Below are positions 16,214 through 24,543 of a stretch of 32,748 nt of DNA, one piece after another. Location: positions 1 to 32,748 of the forward strand of contig JACRMT010000021.1 in the NCBI GenBank assembly GCA_016214855.1, written 5' to 3'. The position numbers were made by a program, and so were the translations under genes. The notes under the pieces are model-generated. The model was not told where the DNA came from. It did not search any database and saw nothing but the letters and a program-made list of their open reading frames with translations. Numbering within the stretch: position 1 is the stretch's first letter; each line of letters begins with the position of its first letter. Source of the stretch: Nitrospirota bacterium. GTDB taxonomy: Bacteria > Nitrospirota > Thermodesulfovibrionia > Thermodesulfovibrionales > UBA6898.

Positions 16214-16220
16214 GCCCCGG
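16203..16220 (+). other. Hairpin over the pilZ stop codon
   Basis: CCGGGG / CCCCGG with a 6-nt loop AATAAG; the TAA stop is in the loop. It covers the place where a ribosome-binding site for the following gene would be, and no clear RBS is otherwise seen. It could couple or limit translation of the diiron-protein gene, or be incidental. Confidence 0.35.
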
Positions 16221-16227
16221 AATACTG

Positions 16228-16932
16228 ATGGAACAGACACCTATCGATCTGAAGAAGGAACAGCAAGCCTCAATGACACGGCTGCCGTACAAATACTCAG
16301 TGGCGGCCCGGTTCTTTTTTCTCATGATGGATCTGGTTACCGGCAGGAAAGAAACGCTTGCCAAGGCAAAACTCCTCGAAACTCTGGCCAGCATCCCCTA
16401 TCGGGCCTGGGAGAACCGTCAATATGCCAGGATGACACAGCACTACCAGGACCGGGATCTCGTGCAGCAGGCCCGCACCATTACCGCATGGGGGCGGGAG
16501 GCCCAGGATAACGAGTATTGGCATCTGCTCGTTATTAATGAAAAGATGAAAGAGGACCGTATGAGGGATCCGTGGTATTTATTCCCTCTTATTCCCTTTC
16601 TGATGGCCGGTTCCTATGGCGTGTTGTCATGGGCACTTGCTCTGATGAATATGCCCCGTGCGTTTCTGTTTAACGCCGAGTTCGAGGATCATGCCGAGCA
16701 TGTGTATGCGCAGCTTGTTCAGGAGCATCCGGAATGGGAAGAACAGCCTGTGCACAATGACCTGGTAAAGAAGTATGGCGAGTTCACAACATGGGCGGAA
16801 GTGTTCAGGCGAATCGGACTTGATGAACGCGATCACATGAACAACAGTTTTATCTTCTGTAACAAACCGGACCGTGTTGTAAGGTACGACGGTATGCCAG
16901 TGGTTCATGAAATGGTAAAAGAGAGATCGTGA
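16228..16932 (+). CDS. Alternative-oxidase-like diiron protein
   Basis: A protein of 234 aa with the four-helix diiron pattern of alternative oxidase (AOX/PTOX). Motifs in order: LLETLASIP (LET, E51), NEYWHLL (NERMHL type, E96, H99), EFEDHAEHVY (LEEEA type, E153), DERDHM (DEAHH type, E200, H203). All six expected iron ligands can be placed. A hydrophobic stretch at ~116-141 would dip into the membrane, as in AOX. If active it would oxidise quinol and reduce O2 without proton pumping, but sequence outside the motifs is diverged. A different diiron oxygenase is possible. Its TGA overlaps the GTG of the following remnant. Confidence 0.65.
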   Translation: MEQTPIDLKKEQQASMTRLPYKYSVAARFFFLMMDLVTGRKETLAKAKLLETLASIPYRAWENRQYARMTQHYQDRDLVQQARTITAWGREAQDNEYWHLLVINEKMKEDRMRDPWYLFPLIPFLMAGSYGVLSWALALMNMPRAFLFNAEFEDHAEHVYAQLVQEHPEWEEQPVHNDLVKKYGEFTTWAEVFRRIGLDERDHMNNSFIFCNKPDRVVRYDGMPVVHEMVKERS

Positions 16933-17132
16933 AAAAAGGTGGTTTTCGCGTGGTCGAGCAGAAAGGACTATGCCCTGCACTCCCGCATCACGTTGATCCC
17001 TGCGGCGGGAATAGAGCGTTCTGTTCCTTTATCTTTGCCGGCCGCTGCTCAAGCAACCAGTCGGATACGAAAAAAGGCGAGGTTGTTGTCAGGAATAACC
17101 GCTTTCACTTCCGCGAACTCCTGTCAGTCTGA
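16929..17132 (+). pseudogene. Dph6-like PP-loop ATPase, heavily deleted copy 2
   Basis: GTG 16929 (overlapping the previous stop) opens a frame whose first bases match copy 1 in a shifted frame: VVFAWSSRKDYAL, the PP-loop start. After a large deletion, the GTG frame itself reads PHHVDPCGGNRAFCSFIF and later KKGEVVVRNNRFHFRELLSV. These correspond to the C-terminus of copy 1 (VDPCGENGEFHSFVF ... EKGEVVVRDSRFYSCELLPI). An extra base in the A/G run after the start explains the frame change. Clearly non-functional. It is convergent with the aminotransferase gene, 4 nt away. Confidence 0.75.
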
Positions 17133-17136
17133 TTGT

Positions 17137-18321
17137 CTATTTCCCCGCGAGCAGAGCCTTCAGCACATTGCCGAGGCGTTTTATGCCGGTCCTGATGGTT
17201 TCCTCATCAACGCTTGAGTAGTTCAGGCGGAGGGTGTTGACGTCTTTTTTGTTTACGTAGAAAGGATCGCCCGGCACGAAGGCAACTTTCTGTTTGACCG
17301 CTTCTTTGAAGACCTCCATCGCCGACATGCCTGCCGGGAGAGTGGCCCAGAGAAACATGCCTCCTTCAGGGTGGGTATAGGCGATCTCGGCCGGAAAATA
17401 TTCCTGTATCGCACTGACCATCGCGTCCCTCTGCTTTCCATACGCCTGCCGGATCTTGTTGATATGCGCATCGATATCGTTGTCTTTCAGATACTGATGG
17501 ATGATCCGCTGGCCGAAATAGTTGGTATGCAGGTCAGAGGCCTGCTTGGCGATCACCAGTTTTTCCATGATCTCATTGTTTGCAACGATCCAGCCGATGC
17601 GAAAGGAAGGGACCACGGTCTTGGAAAACGAGCCGAGGAGCACGGTGTTTTCCGGAAGGAGCTGATAAAAAGAGGGTTTTTCTTTTCCCAGGAACCGCAG
17701 TTCTCCATATGGATCGTCCTCTACCAGGATCGTCCGCTTGCCCTTGAGCGCATGAGCCACGCCTTTTCGATTCTCCTCGGAATAGCTTATGCCTGAAGGA
17801 TTCTGAAAGTTCGGCACGCAGTAGAATATCTTCACAAAATGTTCGGACACGATCTCATGGAATGGCTCGAGCTCTATCCCTTCTTCATTCACCGGAACCG
17901 GGTGGAATCTTGCCTTGTAGATCGAAAAAGCCTGAATGGCACCCAGATAGCCGGGCTCTTCAATGATGACGTTGTCTCCGTCGTTCAGGAGGGTCTTTCC
18001 GAGGAGGTCCATGCCCTGCTGGGAACCTGAGGTGATCAGGATGTTGTCAGGATGAATAGGGATATGTTTTGACCGGTACCGGTCTGCTATCCACTCCCTC
18101 AGTTCGACATAACCTTCAGAGGAACTGTACTGCAGCACGTCCTTGCCCGACTCTTCCAGCAGCTTGCCGGTAGCTTTTTTTATCTCCTCCAGAGGGAACA
18201 GATCCCGGTTCGGCAGGCCGCCGGCAAAGGAGATGACAGACCCGTCCACTGCCAGTTTCAGGATCTCCCTGATAAAGGATCTCGGCACATCAGATATTCT
18301 GTCTGAGAAGATATTGCCCAT
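17137..18321 (-). CDS. PLP-dependent aminotransferase, class I/II (LysN/2-aminoadipate type)
   Basis: A protein of 394 aa. PLP-site signature: NFQNPSG (N174-P175 region), VEDDPYGEL (D202/D203, Y205), and GSFSKTVVPSFRIGW with the Schiff-base K234. N-terminal ISFAGGLPNRDLFP and the ITSGSQQGMDLLGKTLL segment are typical of the LysN / valine-pyruvate / MocR-catalytic-domain subgroup. There is no N-terminal GntR helix-turn-helix, so it is the enzyme form. Substrate could be aromatic, branched-chain or 2-aminoadipate; not decided. The small ORF starting at 18529 ends 28 nt upstream on the same strand, so they are likely co-transcribed. Confidence 0.88.
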   Translation of the reverse strand: MGNIFSDRISDVPRSFIREILKLAVDGSVISFAGGLPNRDLFPLEEIKKATGKLLEESGKDVLQYSSSEGYVELREWIADRYRSKHIPIHPDNILITSGSQQGMDLLGKTLLNDGDNVIIEEPGYLGAIQAFSIYKARFHPVPVNEEGIELEPFHEIVSEHFVKIFYCVPNFQNPSGISYSEENRKGVAHALKGKRTILVEDDPYGELRFLGKEKPSFYQLLPENTVLLGSFSKTVVPSFRIGWIVANNEIMEKLVIAKQASDLHTNYFGQRIIHQYLKDNDIDAHINKIRQAYGKQRDAMVSAIQEYFPAEIAYTHPEGGMFLWATLPAGMSAMEVFKEAVKQKVAFVPGDPFYVNKKDVNTLRLNYSSVDEETIRTGIKRLGNVLKALLAGK

Positions 18322-18349
18322 GCTGTTTCCCTGTATGAAGGGGGGGACG

Positions 18350-18529
18350 CTACTCGATATTAAAGGTCGCGACCTCTTTCATGCCCGGGATGTACTGGCC
18401 CACAGGCACAAGCTTCTTATTCTCCTTTACGCAGTCAATGATGATGGACCAGAGCTGGTTAAGTTCCTCTTTCTCTCTTGCATTTTCAGGGGTCATTTTC
18501 AGAAGTGTTCCTTCAAGTTCGATCTTCAT
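18350..18529 (-). CDS. Small conserved-looking protein, 59 aa
   Basis: On the minus strand, ATG at 18527-18529 is preceded by GGAGGATTTACC, a strong RBS, and the frame runs to TAG at 18350-18352. The product begins MKIELEGTLLKMTPENAREK and ends near KEVATFNIE. It is a compact acidic/basic protein with a helix (NQLWSIIIDCVKENKK). No family recognised. It lies between the flavoprotein reductase gene and the aminotransferase on the same strand, 36 nt after the reductase. Spacing and RBS argue it is real. Confidence 0.65.
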   Translation of the reverse strand: MKIELEGTLLKMTPENAREKEELNQLWSIIIDCVKENKKLVPVGQYIPGMKEVATFNIE

Positions 18530-18565
18530 GGTAAATCCTCCGATAATGTTAGATAGTTCATTATA

Positions 18566-20179
18566 CTACGAATACCACTTTTCGGAGGGTGCAGAAAGGT
18601 CCTCAAAAATAGCCGCGGCAGCTGTTGCTCCCTGGCCGACCGCAGTGACGATCTGCTTGAACCCTCCGGTAATATCTCCTGCAGCATAGATCCCCGGCAC
18701 ATTTGTTCTGAAGGCCTTGTCCACCCTGATATAGCCTTCGTCGTCCATCCGGACGCCGAGTTTTTTTGCAAGTTCATTATTCGGCACGTACCCTATGGCA
18801 ACGAATACCCCGTCTATCAACCGGGTGTTTGTTGACGCATTATTCACATCTTCAAGGACGATCTCGTTCACAAACTTCTCACCTCTGATCTCAATCACCT
18901 TTGTGTTCCAGATGATCGGGATCTTGTTAGCAGCAAGGCTGTCCTGAAGAAATTTTTCTGCCCGCAGTTTGTCCCGCCTGTGAACAATCGTGACATCAAC
19001 GCCTATGTTCTTCAGATAGAGTGCCTCTGTAGCTGCGGTGTTGCCGCCCCCGATGACGAATACCTTCTTCCCGTCCTTAAAGAAGTACCCGTCGCAGGAC
19101 GCGCAGTAACTTACGCCTCTGCCCTGGAACTCCTTTTCTCCCGGCACATCAAGTTTTTTGCTCTCTGCCCCTGCGGAGATCAGCAATGCCTTTGCCTTGT
19201 ACGCGACCCTGTTAGTTCGTATCTCGAACAGATCATTCGTCTTCTGTACATCAAGCACTTCCTCGCCCTGGTGAATGTCCGTATATTGGATCGCCTGCTG
19301 TGCCATCATGTCCATAAGCGTCTTGCCGCCGATGCGGGTAAAACCGGGATAGTTCTCTACCACGGGAGTGATGGCAACCTGTCCGCCGATATTGCCTTTT
19401 TCAATAACAACGGAATTCAGCCCGGACCGTTCAGCATAGATCGCTGCGGTAAGGCCCGCAGGCCCGGCGCCGACGATCACGAGATCTTTCTCGATCACGC
19501 CTTCACCTTCAAATGGCTTGATCTCGACAGGGGCTGCTGTCAGCACTTCCTCGATAAAGACCTCTTCCGGCTGCAGTCCTGTGCTGACGAGCTGGTCGTT
19601 AATGAATACCTGAGGCACTGAAAATGCATTATATTCTGTTGCGAGATCCCTGTTCTCATGGATTTCAATGATCTCGGTGCTGATAAGATCCTTTTTTTCT
19701 ATGGCTGCAGAGACGGCGTGCAATGCCTGATGAGGGCAGTACGGACAGGTTGGGCTCACAAAGACCTTGATATTGCGGTTCTCTTTCAGTTCGGACAGGC
19801 GCTTCTTCGATGCATCAGAAAGTATGGTCATGCCGGCTGATGCCATGATCACGCCGAGCAGGAAGGTGCGCGCTTCCTCGCCCGCAGGGGCGCCGGTAAA
19901 TCTGATGGCATACTGTTCAGGCTCAATCAGGAGGGTGGGAGTGCGGGTTATGTGGTATTTCTTTGCAGTCTCGCTGTCAGGGGCGACGAAAACAGGCTTG
20001 ATCTTTTCAGTGAGCGTTGAGAGTTCTGTCAGAAGCTTCCGGCAGAAGTCATTAAAAGGCCTGTTCTGATCGTCAGAAAGCACTGCGATCAGGCTGACAG
20101 ACTTCTTCATCTGAGCCAGCTCCTTCTGCAGGACTTTCTTCGTGTTATCCGAGATAAATTCTTCTTTCTTTGGTCCCAT
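18566..20179 (-). CDS. AhpF/TrxB-type flavoprotein with N-terminal glutaredoxin-like domains
   Basis: A protein of 537 aa. Residues ~1-115 are a Trx-like fold without CxxC. Residues ~120-215 are a second Trx/Grx fold with the redox motif CPYC (145-148). The reductase part follows: FAD motif GAGPAGLTAA (237-246), ENYPGF, CASC (359-362) in YCASCDG, NADPH motif GGGNTA (377-382), and the C-terminal GDITGG. This is the AhpF architecture: electrons go NADPH-FAD-CASC-CPYC-partner. The partner is usually AhpC or a glutaredoxin-like protein; neither is adjacent. ATG 20179 has only a short AAGGA right before it. Transcribed away from rpiB. Confidence 0.88.
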   Translation of the reverse strand: MGPKKEEFISDNTKKVLQKELAQMKKSVSLIAVLSDDQNRPFNDFCRKLLTELSTLTEKIKPVFVAPDSETAKKYHITRTPTLLIEPEQYAIRFTGAPAGEEARTFLLGVIMASAGMTILSDASKKRLSELKENRNIKVFVSPTCPYCPHQALHAVSAAIEKKDLISTEIIEIHENRDLATEYNAFSVPQVFINDQLVSTGLQPEEVFIEEVLTAAPVEIKPFEGEGVIEKDLVIVGAGPAGLTAAIYAERSGLNSVVIEKGNIGGQVAITPVVENYPGFTRIGGKTLMDMMAQQAIQYTDIHQGEEVLDVQKTNDLFEIRTNRVAYKAKALLISAGAESKKLDVPGEKEFQGRGVSYCASCDGYFFKDGKKVFVIGGGNTAATEALYLKNIGVDVTIVHRRDKLRAEKFLQDSLAANKIPIIWNTKVIEIRGEKFVNEIVLEDVNNASTNTRLIDGVFVAIGYVPNNELAKKLGVRMDDEGYIRVDKAFRTNVPGIYAAGDITGGFKQIVTAVGQGATAAAAIFEDLSAPSEKWYS

Positions 20180-20282
20180 TCCTTAACCCCGAAAAGACAA
20201 CTCTGTGATTGGACGTATTTTACCTGAAAACTGCGAAAATAATGATCACTGCATGGACTGCATTTTGAGCGGGGAAGCCATG

Positions 20283-20312
20283 TTGACTTGAAATTCTCAT
20301 CTCGGATAAGAT
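20283..20312 (+). promoter_or_regulatory. Promoter for rpiB-glyA-nrdR run
   Basis: TTGACT at 20283-20288, 18-bp spacer, TAAGAT at 20307-20312. The start would be near 20319, only about 3 nt from ATG 20322, and there is no Shine-Dalgarno sequence. The mRNA is therefore probably leaderless or nearly so. Confidence 0.55.
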
Positions 20313-20321
20313 AACAATTCG

Positions 20322-20777
20322 ATGAAAATAGCTATCGGATCAGATCACGCAGGCTTTGGCCTTAAAGAGGATGTTCTCGATCTTTTGAACGGGCTTGGTC
20401 ATGATATCGTTGACTGCGGGACCTATAACACGGCATCTGTCGATTACCCTGATTTCGGGGAAAAGGTCTCGAAGATGGTAGGTTCAGGAGAGGTTGAACG
20501 GGGTATTTTGATCTGCGGCACCGGCCTGGGTATGTCCATGGTAGCGAACAAATTTCCGAATGTCAGGGCAGCGCTCTGCAATGACCTCTTCAGTGCAAAG
20601 ATGAGCCGGCTCCATAATGATGCGAATGTTCTTGTTCTTGGCGGCAGGATCCTCGGCAAGGACCTGGCTGCGGAGATCGTGCGGACGTGGCTGAGCACAG
20701 CGTTCGAAGGTGACCGGCATATGAGAAGACTGAACAAAATCAAGAAAATAGAGGAAACCTTAAACAGCAATGATTGA
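20322..20777 (+). CDS. rpiB: Ribose-5-phosphate isomerase B
   Basis: A protein of 151 aa. It interconverts ribose-5-P and ribulose-5-P in the pentose phosphate pathway. [16 protein letters not shown] is the family N-terminus, and catalytic C65 is in [17 protein letters not shown] at the same number as in E. coli RpiB. H98 and the GGRILG segment follow. Length is normal. It overlaps glyA by 8 nt, so the two are translationally coupled, linking pentose and one-carbon metabolism. Confidence 0.95.
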   Translation: MKIAIGSDHAGFGLKEDVLDLLNGLGHDIVDCGTYNTASVDYPDFGEKVSKMVGSGEVERGILICGTGLGMSMVANKFPNVRAALCNDLFSAKMSRLHNDANVLVLGGRILGKDLAAEIVRTWLSTAFEGDRHMRRLNKIKKIEETLNSND

Positions 20778-22008
20778 TGAAAGCCTGAAAACCAGCGATC
20801 CCGAAGTTTATGAAGCTATTGAGCAGGAGAAGAACAGGGAGCATCAGAAGATCGTACTCATCGCATCGGAAAACTATGCCAGCCGCGCAGTGCTTGAGGC
20901 GCAGGGATCGATCTTTACGAATAAATATGCTGAAGGATATCCGTCGAAAAGATATTACGGCGGCTGCGAATATGCCGATGCCGTTGAAACGCTGGCTATT
21001 GAGCGGGCAAAGAAGATCTTTGGCGCAGAGCATGTGAATGTGCAGCCGCACTCAGGTTCCCAGGCGAACATGGCTGTATATTTTGCGGCGATCAAGCCAG
21101 GGGACACGATCCTCGGCATGAGCCTCAGCCATGGCGGCCACCTTACCCACGGCGCATCAGTCAGCTTCTCAGGCACGTTGTACAAGAATTTCTCTTATGG
21201 GGTGAACAAGGACGGCGTCATTGATCTTGATCAGGTGAGGAAGCTTGCGCAGGAGCATAAGCCCCGCATGATCATTGTCGGCGCAAGCGCCTATTCCCGC
21301 ATCCTCGATTTCAAGGGCTTCTCTGAGATCGCAAAGGAAGTGGGCGCCTATCTGATGGCAGATATTGCCCATATCGCCGGCCTGATCGCTGCAGGGGTCC
21401 ATCCCTCGCCTGTCCCCTATGCTGACTTTGTCACCTCGACAACACATAAGACCCTGAGGGGACCGCGCGGCGGCATGATCATGTGCAGGTCAGAGCATGC
21501 AAAGGCAGTGGACAAGGTGATCTTCCCCGGCATCCAGGGAGGCCCTCTGGTGCATGTGATTGCAGCAAAGGCAGTTGCATTCAGGGAAGCGATGACCGAG
21601 GACTTTAGCACATATCAGAAACGTGTTGTCGAAAACGCAAAGACCCTTGCAGACGAGCTTGTCAGGAGGGGCTTCAGCATCATCTCAGGCGGCACGGACA
21701 ATCATCTCATGCTCGTTGACCTTACGAACAAGAGCAGCACAGGCAAGGATGCAGAGGATGCACTTGATAAGGCGGGTATAACCGTGAATAAAAATGCCAT
21801 CCCCTATGACACGAGACCCCCTGCTGTAACGAGCGGCATCAGGCTCGGCACCCCGAGCATCACGACCCGCGGCATGGGCAAGGCAGAGATGGTCGAAATT
21901 GCCGAGATCATCTCCTCTGTCATAGACAACTGCACAGACCCAGGGAAGATCCAGGCATTTGCCGAGCGGGTCAAGACCCTCTGCGATAAGTTCCCGATCT
22001 ACCGGTGA
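20770..22008 (+). CDS. glyA: Serine hydroxymethyltransferase
   Basis: A protein of 412 aa. It converts serine and tetrahydrofolate to glycine and methylene-THF with PLP. The lysine of [15 protein letters not shown] is K227. [33 protein letters not shown] and the C-terminal [15 protein letters not shown] are all standard. The length is within the bacterial norm (about 410-420). It overlaps rpiB by 8 nt; the rpiB-glyA-nrdR order is a recurring bacterial arrangement. Confidence 0.97.
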   Translation: MIDESLKTSDPEVYEAIEQEKNREHQKIVLIASENYASRAVLEAQGSIFTNKYAEGYPSKRYYGGCEYADAVETLAIERAKKIFGAEHVNVQPHSGSQANMAVYFAAIKPGDTILGMSLSHGGHLTHGASVSFSGTLYKNFSYGVNKDGVIDLDQVRKLAQEHKPRMIIVGASAYSRILDFKGFSEIAKEVGAYLMADIAHIAGLIAAGVHPSPVPYADFVTSTTHKTLRGPRGGMIMCRSEHAKAVDKVIFPGIQGGPLVHVIAAKAVAFREAMTEDFSTYQKRVVENAKTLADELVRRGFSIISGGTDNHLMLVDLTNKSSTGKDAEDALDKAGITVNKNAIPYDTRPPAVTSGIRLGTPSITTRGMGKAEMVEIAEIISSVIDNCTDPGKIQAFAERVKTLCDKFPIYR

Positions 22009-22012
22009 TGCA

Positions 22013-22135
22013 GTGAACAGGGTCAGCGAACAGAATCAGGTAAAGACTGAAAATTCTTTTCTCGCTGATGCTATCTCTTCTTTTCTGCCACATACCCTCA
22101 TCCCTGACACTGCTGCTGAGACTTTCCTTTCATGA
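22013..22135 (+). other. Possible 40-aa ORF bridging glyA and nrdR
   Basis: A GTG at 22013 (5 nt after the glyA stop) opens a frame that ends in a TGA overlapping the nrdR ATG (ATGA). The fit at both ends is suggestive of a small coupled gene, but no RBS is seen and the product (VNRVSEQNQVKTENSF...) has no recognisable feature. It may be chance. Confidence 0.2.
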
Positions 22136-22599
22136 AGTGCCCCTTCTGCGAGAGCCAGGAAGACAAGGTCATTGACTCGCGTGTGAGCAAGGAGGGCAAT
22201 GCCATCCGCCGCAGGCGTGAATGCCTGAAGTGCGGCAAGCGTTTTACCTCTTATGAACGGGTTGAAGAACTGGCCCCCATGGTCATCAAGAAGGACGGAC
22301 GGCGGGAGTCCTTCAATGCAGACAAGATCAGAAGCGGACTGCTCATTGCCTGCAAGAAAAGGCCTATTGAGACGGACAAGATCGACGAGATCGTTGACAA
22401 TATCGAGAAAAAGCTTATCGGTCTCGGCGAAAAGGAGATACCGAGTTCCTCCATCGGCGAAGAGATCATGGCAGCGCTCAAGGAACTCGACAAGGTCGCT
22501 TATGTGCGGTTTGCCTCTGTGTACCGGCAGTTCAAGGATATCAATGAGCTCATGGACGAGGTGAAGACCCTCTTCGATCATCACAAAGATAAGAAGTAA
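22132..22599 (+). CDS. nrdR: Transcriptional repressor NrdR
   Basis: A protein of 155 aa. N-terminal zinc ribbon with C3, C6, C31, C34 (CPFCES ... CLKCGKRFTSYER), followed by an ATP-cone domain (VIKKDGRRESFNADKIRSGL). It represses ribonucleotide reductase genes according to ATP/dATP. Full length. No NrdR box was seen in the window, so its targets lie elsewhere. Stop and the next ATG share one base (TAATG). Confidence 0.95.
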   Translation: MKCPFCESQEDKVIDSRVSKEGNAIRRRRECLKCGKRFTSYERVEELAPMVIKKDGRRESFNADKIRSGLLIACKKRPIETDKIDEIVDNIEKKLIGLGEKEIPSSSIGEEIMAALKELDKVAYVRFASVYRQFKDINELMDEVKTLFDHHKDKK

Positions 22600-23924
22600 T
22601 GCGCACCCCTCTTCTTCTGGTAATTGAGGACGACGAAACCATAGCTCTGAGCCTCAGGACTTTCTTCGAGAGCAAAGGATGCAGTGTTCTCTGCGCCTCG
22701 ACATGCAGGGAGGGTCTTGACATCTGCCTCAGGGAGATTCCCGATACCGTTATTCTCGATCTTCGTCTGCCTGACGGAAGCGGCATTGATGTCCTTAAGG
22801 AGATCAAGAAGGACTACCCGGAAATATCCGTGATCGTTATGACCGGGTATGGCGAGATAGACGAAGCGGTCAGTGCCATGAAACTGGGGGCTGAATATTA
22901 TTTTCAGAAGCCGATATCCCTGGATGCGCTCTCAGTTTTTGTTGAAAAGAGCATCGGCATCAAGAAGATGAAGCAGGATGCGGTCTTTTTCAAAAAGACC
23001 GATCATCCGATCATCGGGAGAAGCCACCATATCCAGAGCATAATCCATATGATCAACCTCCTTGCCGCAAATCCCTCGACCACTGCACTTATCCTCGGAG
23101 AGACCGGCACCGGCAAGGAGATCATTGCCCGCAATATCCACGCGCTCAGCAGCAGGGCTGACCGGCCTTTTGTTGATATCAATTGTGCCGCGATCCCTGA
23201 ACCTATCCTTGAGAGTGAGCTCTTCGGGTATGAGGCCGGCGCCTTTACTGACGCAAAAAAGACGAAAATAGGACTTATCGAACTGGCTGACAGGGGTACG
23301 CTTTTTCTTGATGAGATCGGGGACATGCCGCTCAGCGCCCAGGCCAAGATACTGCGGGTCACCGAGACCAGGACCTTTAAGCGCCTGGGTGGAACGCGGG
23401 ACATTGCCGCAGATGTCCGGATCGTAGCTGCAACGAACAAGGACCTTGCTGATCGGGTCAGGAAAGGACTTTTCAGGGAAGACCTTTACTACCGCCTGAA
23501 TATCATGCCGCTGCAGGTTCTGCCCTTGCGGAAGAGGTCTGATGACATCCCGCTTATTGCCGAGTTCCTGCTGAAAGAGATAAAGAAGACTCTCGCCAGG
23601 AAGGAGATCGGAATCTTGACAGAGGCGGCCAAGGAGAAGCTCTGCAGCTATTCCTGGCCCGGCAATGTGAGAGAACTGAAAAATGTAATTGAAAGAGCTG
23701 CAATTCTCTGCCCGGAGGGTGATATTATGCCGCGGCATATCATTATCCCTGAAGGGACGACCGGAGATCCTGACCGCAGGCCGCTGCCGCTCAGTGAAAT
23801 GGAGCAGGAGCATATCAGGCATGTATTGCGCATGGCGAACGGCAACAGGACAAAGGCTGCTGACATGCTGGATATAGCCAGGTCAACCCTGAGCGAAAAG
23901 ATAAAAAAGTACAGCCTCCAGTGA
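22599..23924 (+). CDS. Sigma-54-dependent response regulator (NtrC family)
   Basis: A protein of 441 aa. Receiver domain 1-120: acidic D11/D12, phospho-acceptor D54 (VILDLRLPDG), K104. AAA+ domain ~137-370: Walker A GETGTGKE (167-174), Walker B FLDEIGD (236-242). The sigma-54 contact loop reads GAFTDA (214-219) rather than GAFTGA, a variant found in some active members. Fis-type HTH at the end (NRTKAADMLDIARSTLSEKIKKY). It should activate sigma-54 promoters when phosphorylated; its kinase is not adjacent. The promoter-like site at 24075 before the chemosensory genes is the obvious candidate target, by position only. Confidence 0.93.
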   Translation: MRTPLLLVIEDDETIALSLRTFFESKGCSVLCASTCREGLDICLREIPDTVILDLRLPDGSGIDVLKEIKKDYPEISVIVMTGYGEIDEAVSAMKLGAEYYFQKPISLDALSVFVEKSIGIKKMKQDAVFFKKTDHPIIGRSHHIQSIIHMINLLAANPSTTALILGETGTGKEIIARNIHALSSRADRPFVDINCAAIPEPILESELFGYEAGAFTDAKKTKIGLIELADRGTLFLDEIGDMPLSAQAKILRVTETRTFKRLGGTRDIAADVRIVAATNKDLADRVRKGLFREDLYYRLNIMPLQVLPLRKRSDDIPLIAEFLLKEIKKTLARKEIGILTEAAKEKLCSYSWPGNVRELKNVIERAAILCPEGDIMPRHIIIPEGTTGDPDRRPLPLSEMEQEHIRHVLRMANGNRTKAADMLDIARSTLSEKIKKYSLQ

Positions 23925-23972
23925 CCGAGAATCGGACGGCCTGTCCGGATTCCGGTCATTCCTGATTTTTTA
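23923..23972 (+). terminator. Strong intrinsic terminator after the sigma-54 regulator
   Basis: A 15-nt arm GACCGAGAATCGGAC (from 23923) pairs with GTCCGGATTCCGGTC (ending 23957) with two single-base bulges and a short GGCCT loop. It is followed shortly by a T-rich run, ATTTTTTATATT. It starts at the stop codon and should end the rpiB-to-regulator transcript, isolating it from the chemosensory cluster. Confidence 0.8.
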
Positions 23973-24074
23973 TATTCCCCAGTCCTCATCCCGAAACAGT
24001 CAATCACAAGAAATAAAGCTTTTAAAACAACTTATTGCATGATTCGTTGTGCTGACATGTATGCCTAAAAGAGA

Positions 24075-24090
24075 TGGCACAGGTCTTGAT
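24075..24090 (+). promoter_or_regulatory. Sigma-54-like promoter upstream of the chemosensory cluster
   Basis: TGGCAC (24075-24080), 5-nt gap, TTGAT (24086-24090). The -24 element matches the consensus TGGCAC exactly, and the -12 element differs from TTGC[AT] at one base. Spacing is correct. It lies 40 nt before the first response-regulator gene, which has GGGAGG as its RBS, and directly after the terminator of a sigma-54 activator gene. Confidence 0.5.
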
Positions 24091-24129
24091 ATATGGGTTC
24101 GATAGTTTATTGCGGGAGGATAACGAAAT

Positions 24130-24513
24130 ATGAAAAAGATATTGATTGTTGATGATGAACCAACAATACTGATGACCTTGTCGCACGTGCTCAGCAACCC
24201 TGACACTACGGTTATCACCAGCAGCAGGATGGAAGAGGCTGAAGAGGCCCTTTCACGGTATACCTTTGATCTGGTGATAGTAGATATACGGTTAAGCGGC
24301 ATGGAAGGCATGGAAGGGCTTGAACTGCTCAGTTATGTGAAACAGATCAGCCCGACGACCCAGGTGATCATCATGACAGCCTATGGTTCCGAGGAGATGC
24401 GGGAAGAGGCCGGAAAGAGAGGGGCTTTTCACTACTATGAAAAACCGATCGACATACCTCATCTTCTCGATAAGGTCCGATCGCTTAACATACCGGTTCT
24501 CACAAAGGGGTAA
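24130..24513 (+). CDS. Single-domain response regulator
   Basis: A protein of 127 aa, only a receiver domain: acidic D8/D9, phospho-acceptor D52 (VIVDIRLSG), T83 and K105 (YYEKPIDIPHL). The alpha4-beta5 face differs from CheY, so it need not bind flagellar switch proteins. It has its own RBS (GGGAGGA), and is the first gene of the cluster behind the sigma-54-like promoter. Confidence 0.88.
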   Translation: MKKILIVDDEPTILMTLSHVLSNPDTTVITSSRMEEAEEALSRYTFDLVIVDIRLSGMEGMEGLELLSYVKQISPTTQVIIMTAYGSEEMREEAGKRGAFHYYEKPIDIPHLLDKVRSLNIPVLTKG

Positions 24514-24543
24514 TGACATGTATTTAATCAGAAGGAGGGGGTT

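Noticed and set aside
22932-23822. 296-codon minus-strand frame over the sigma-54 regulator
   Set aside because: It is antisense to the AAA+ domain and has no independent support.
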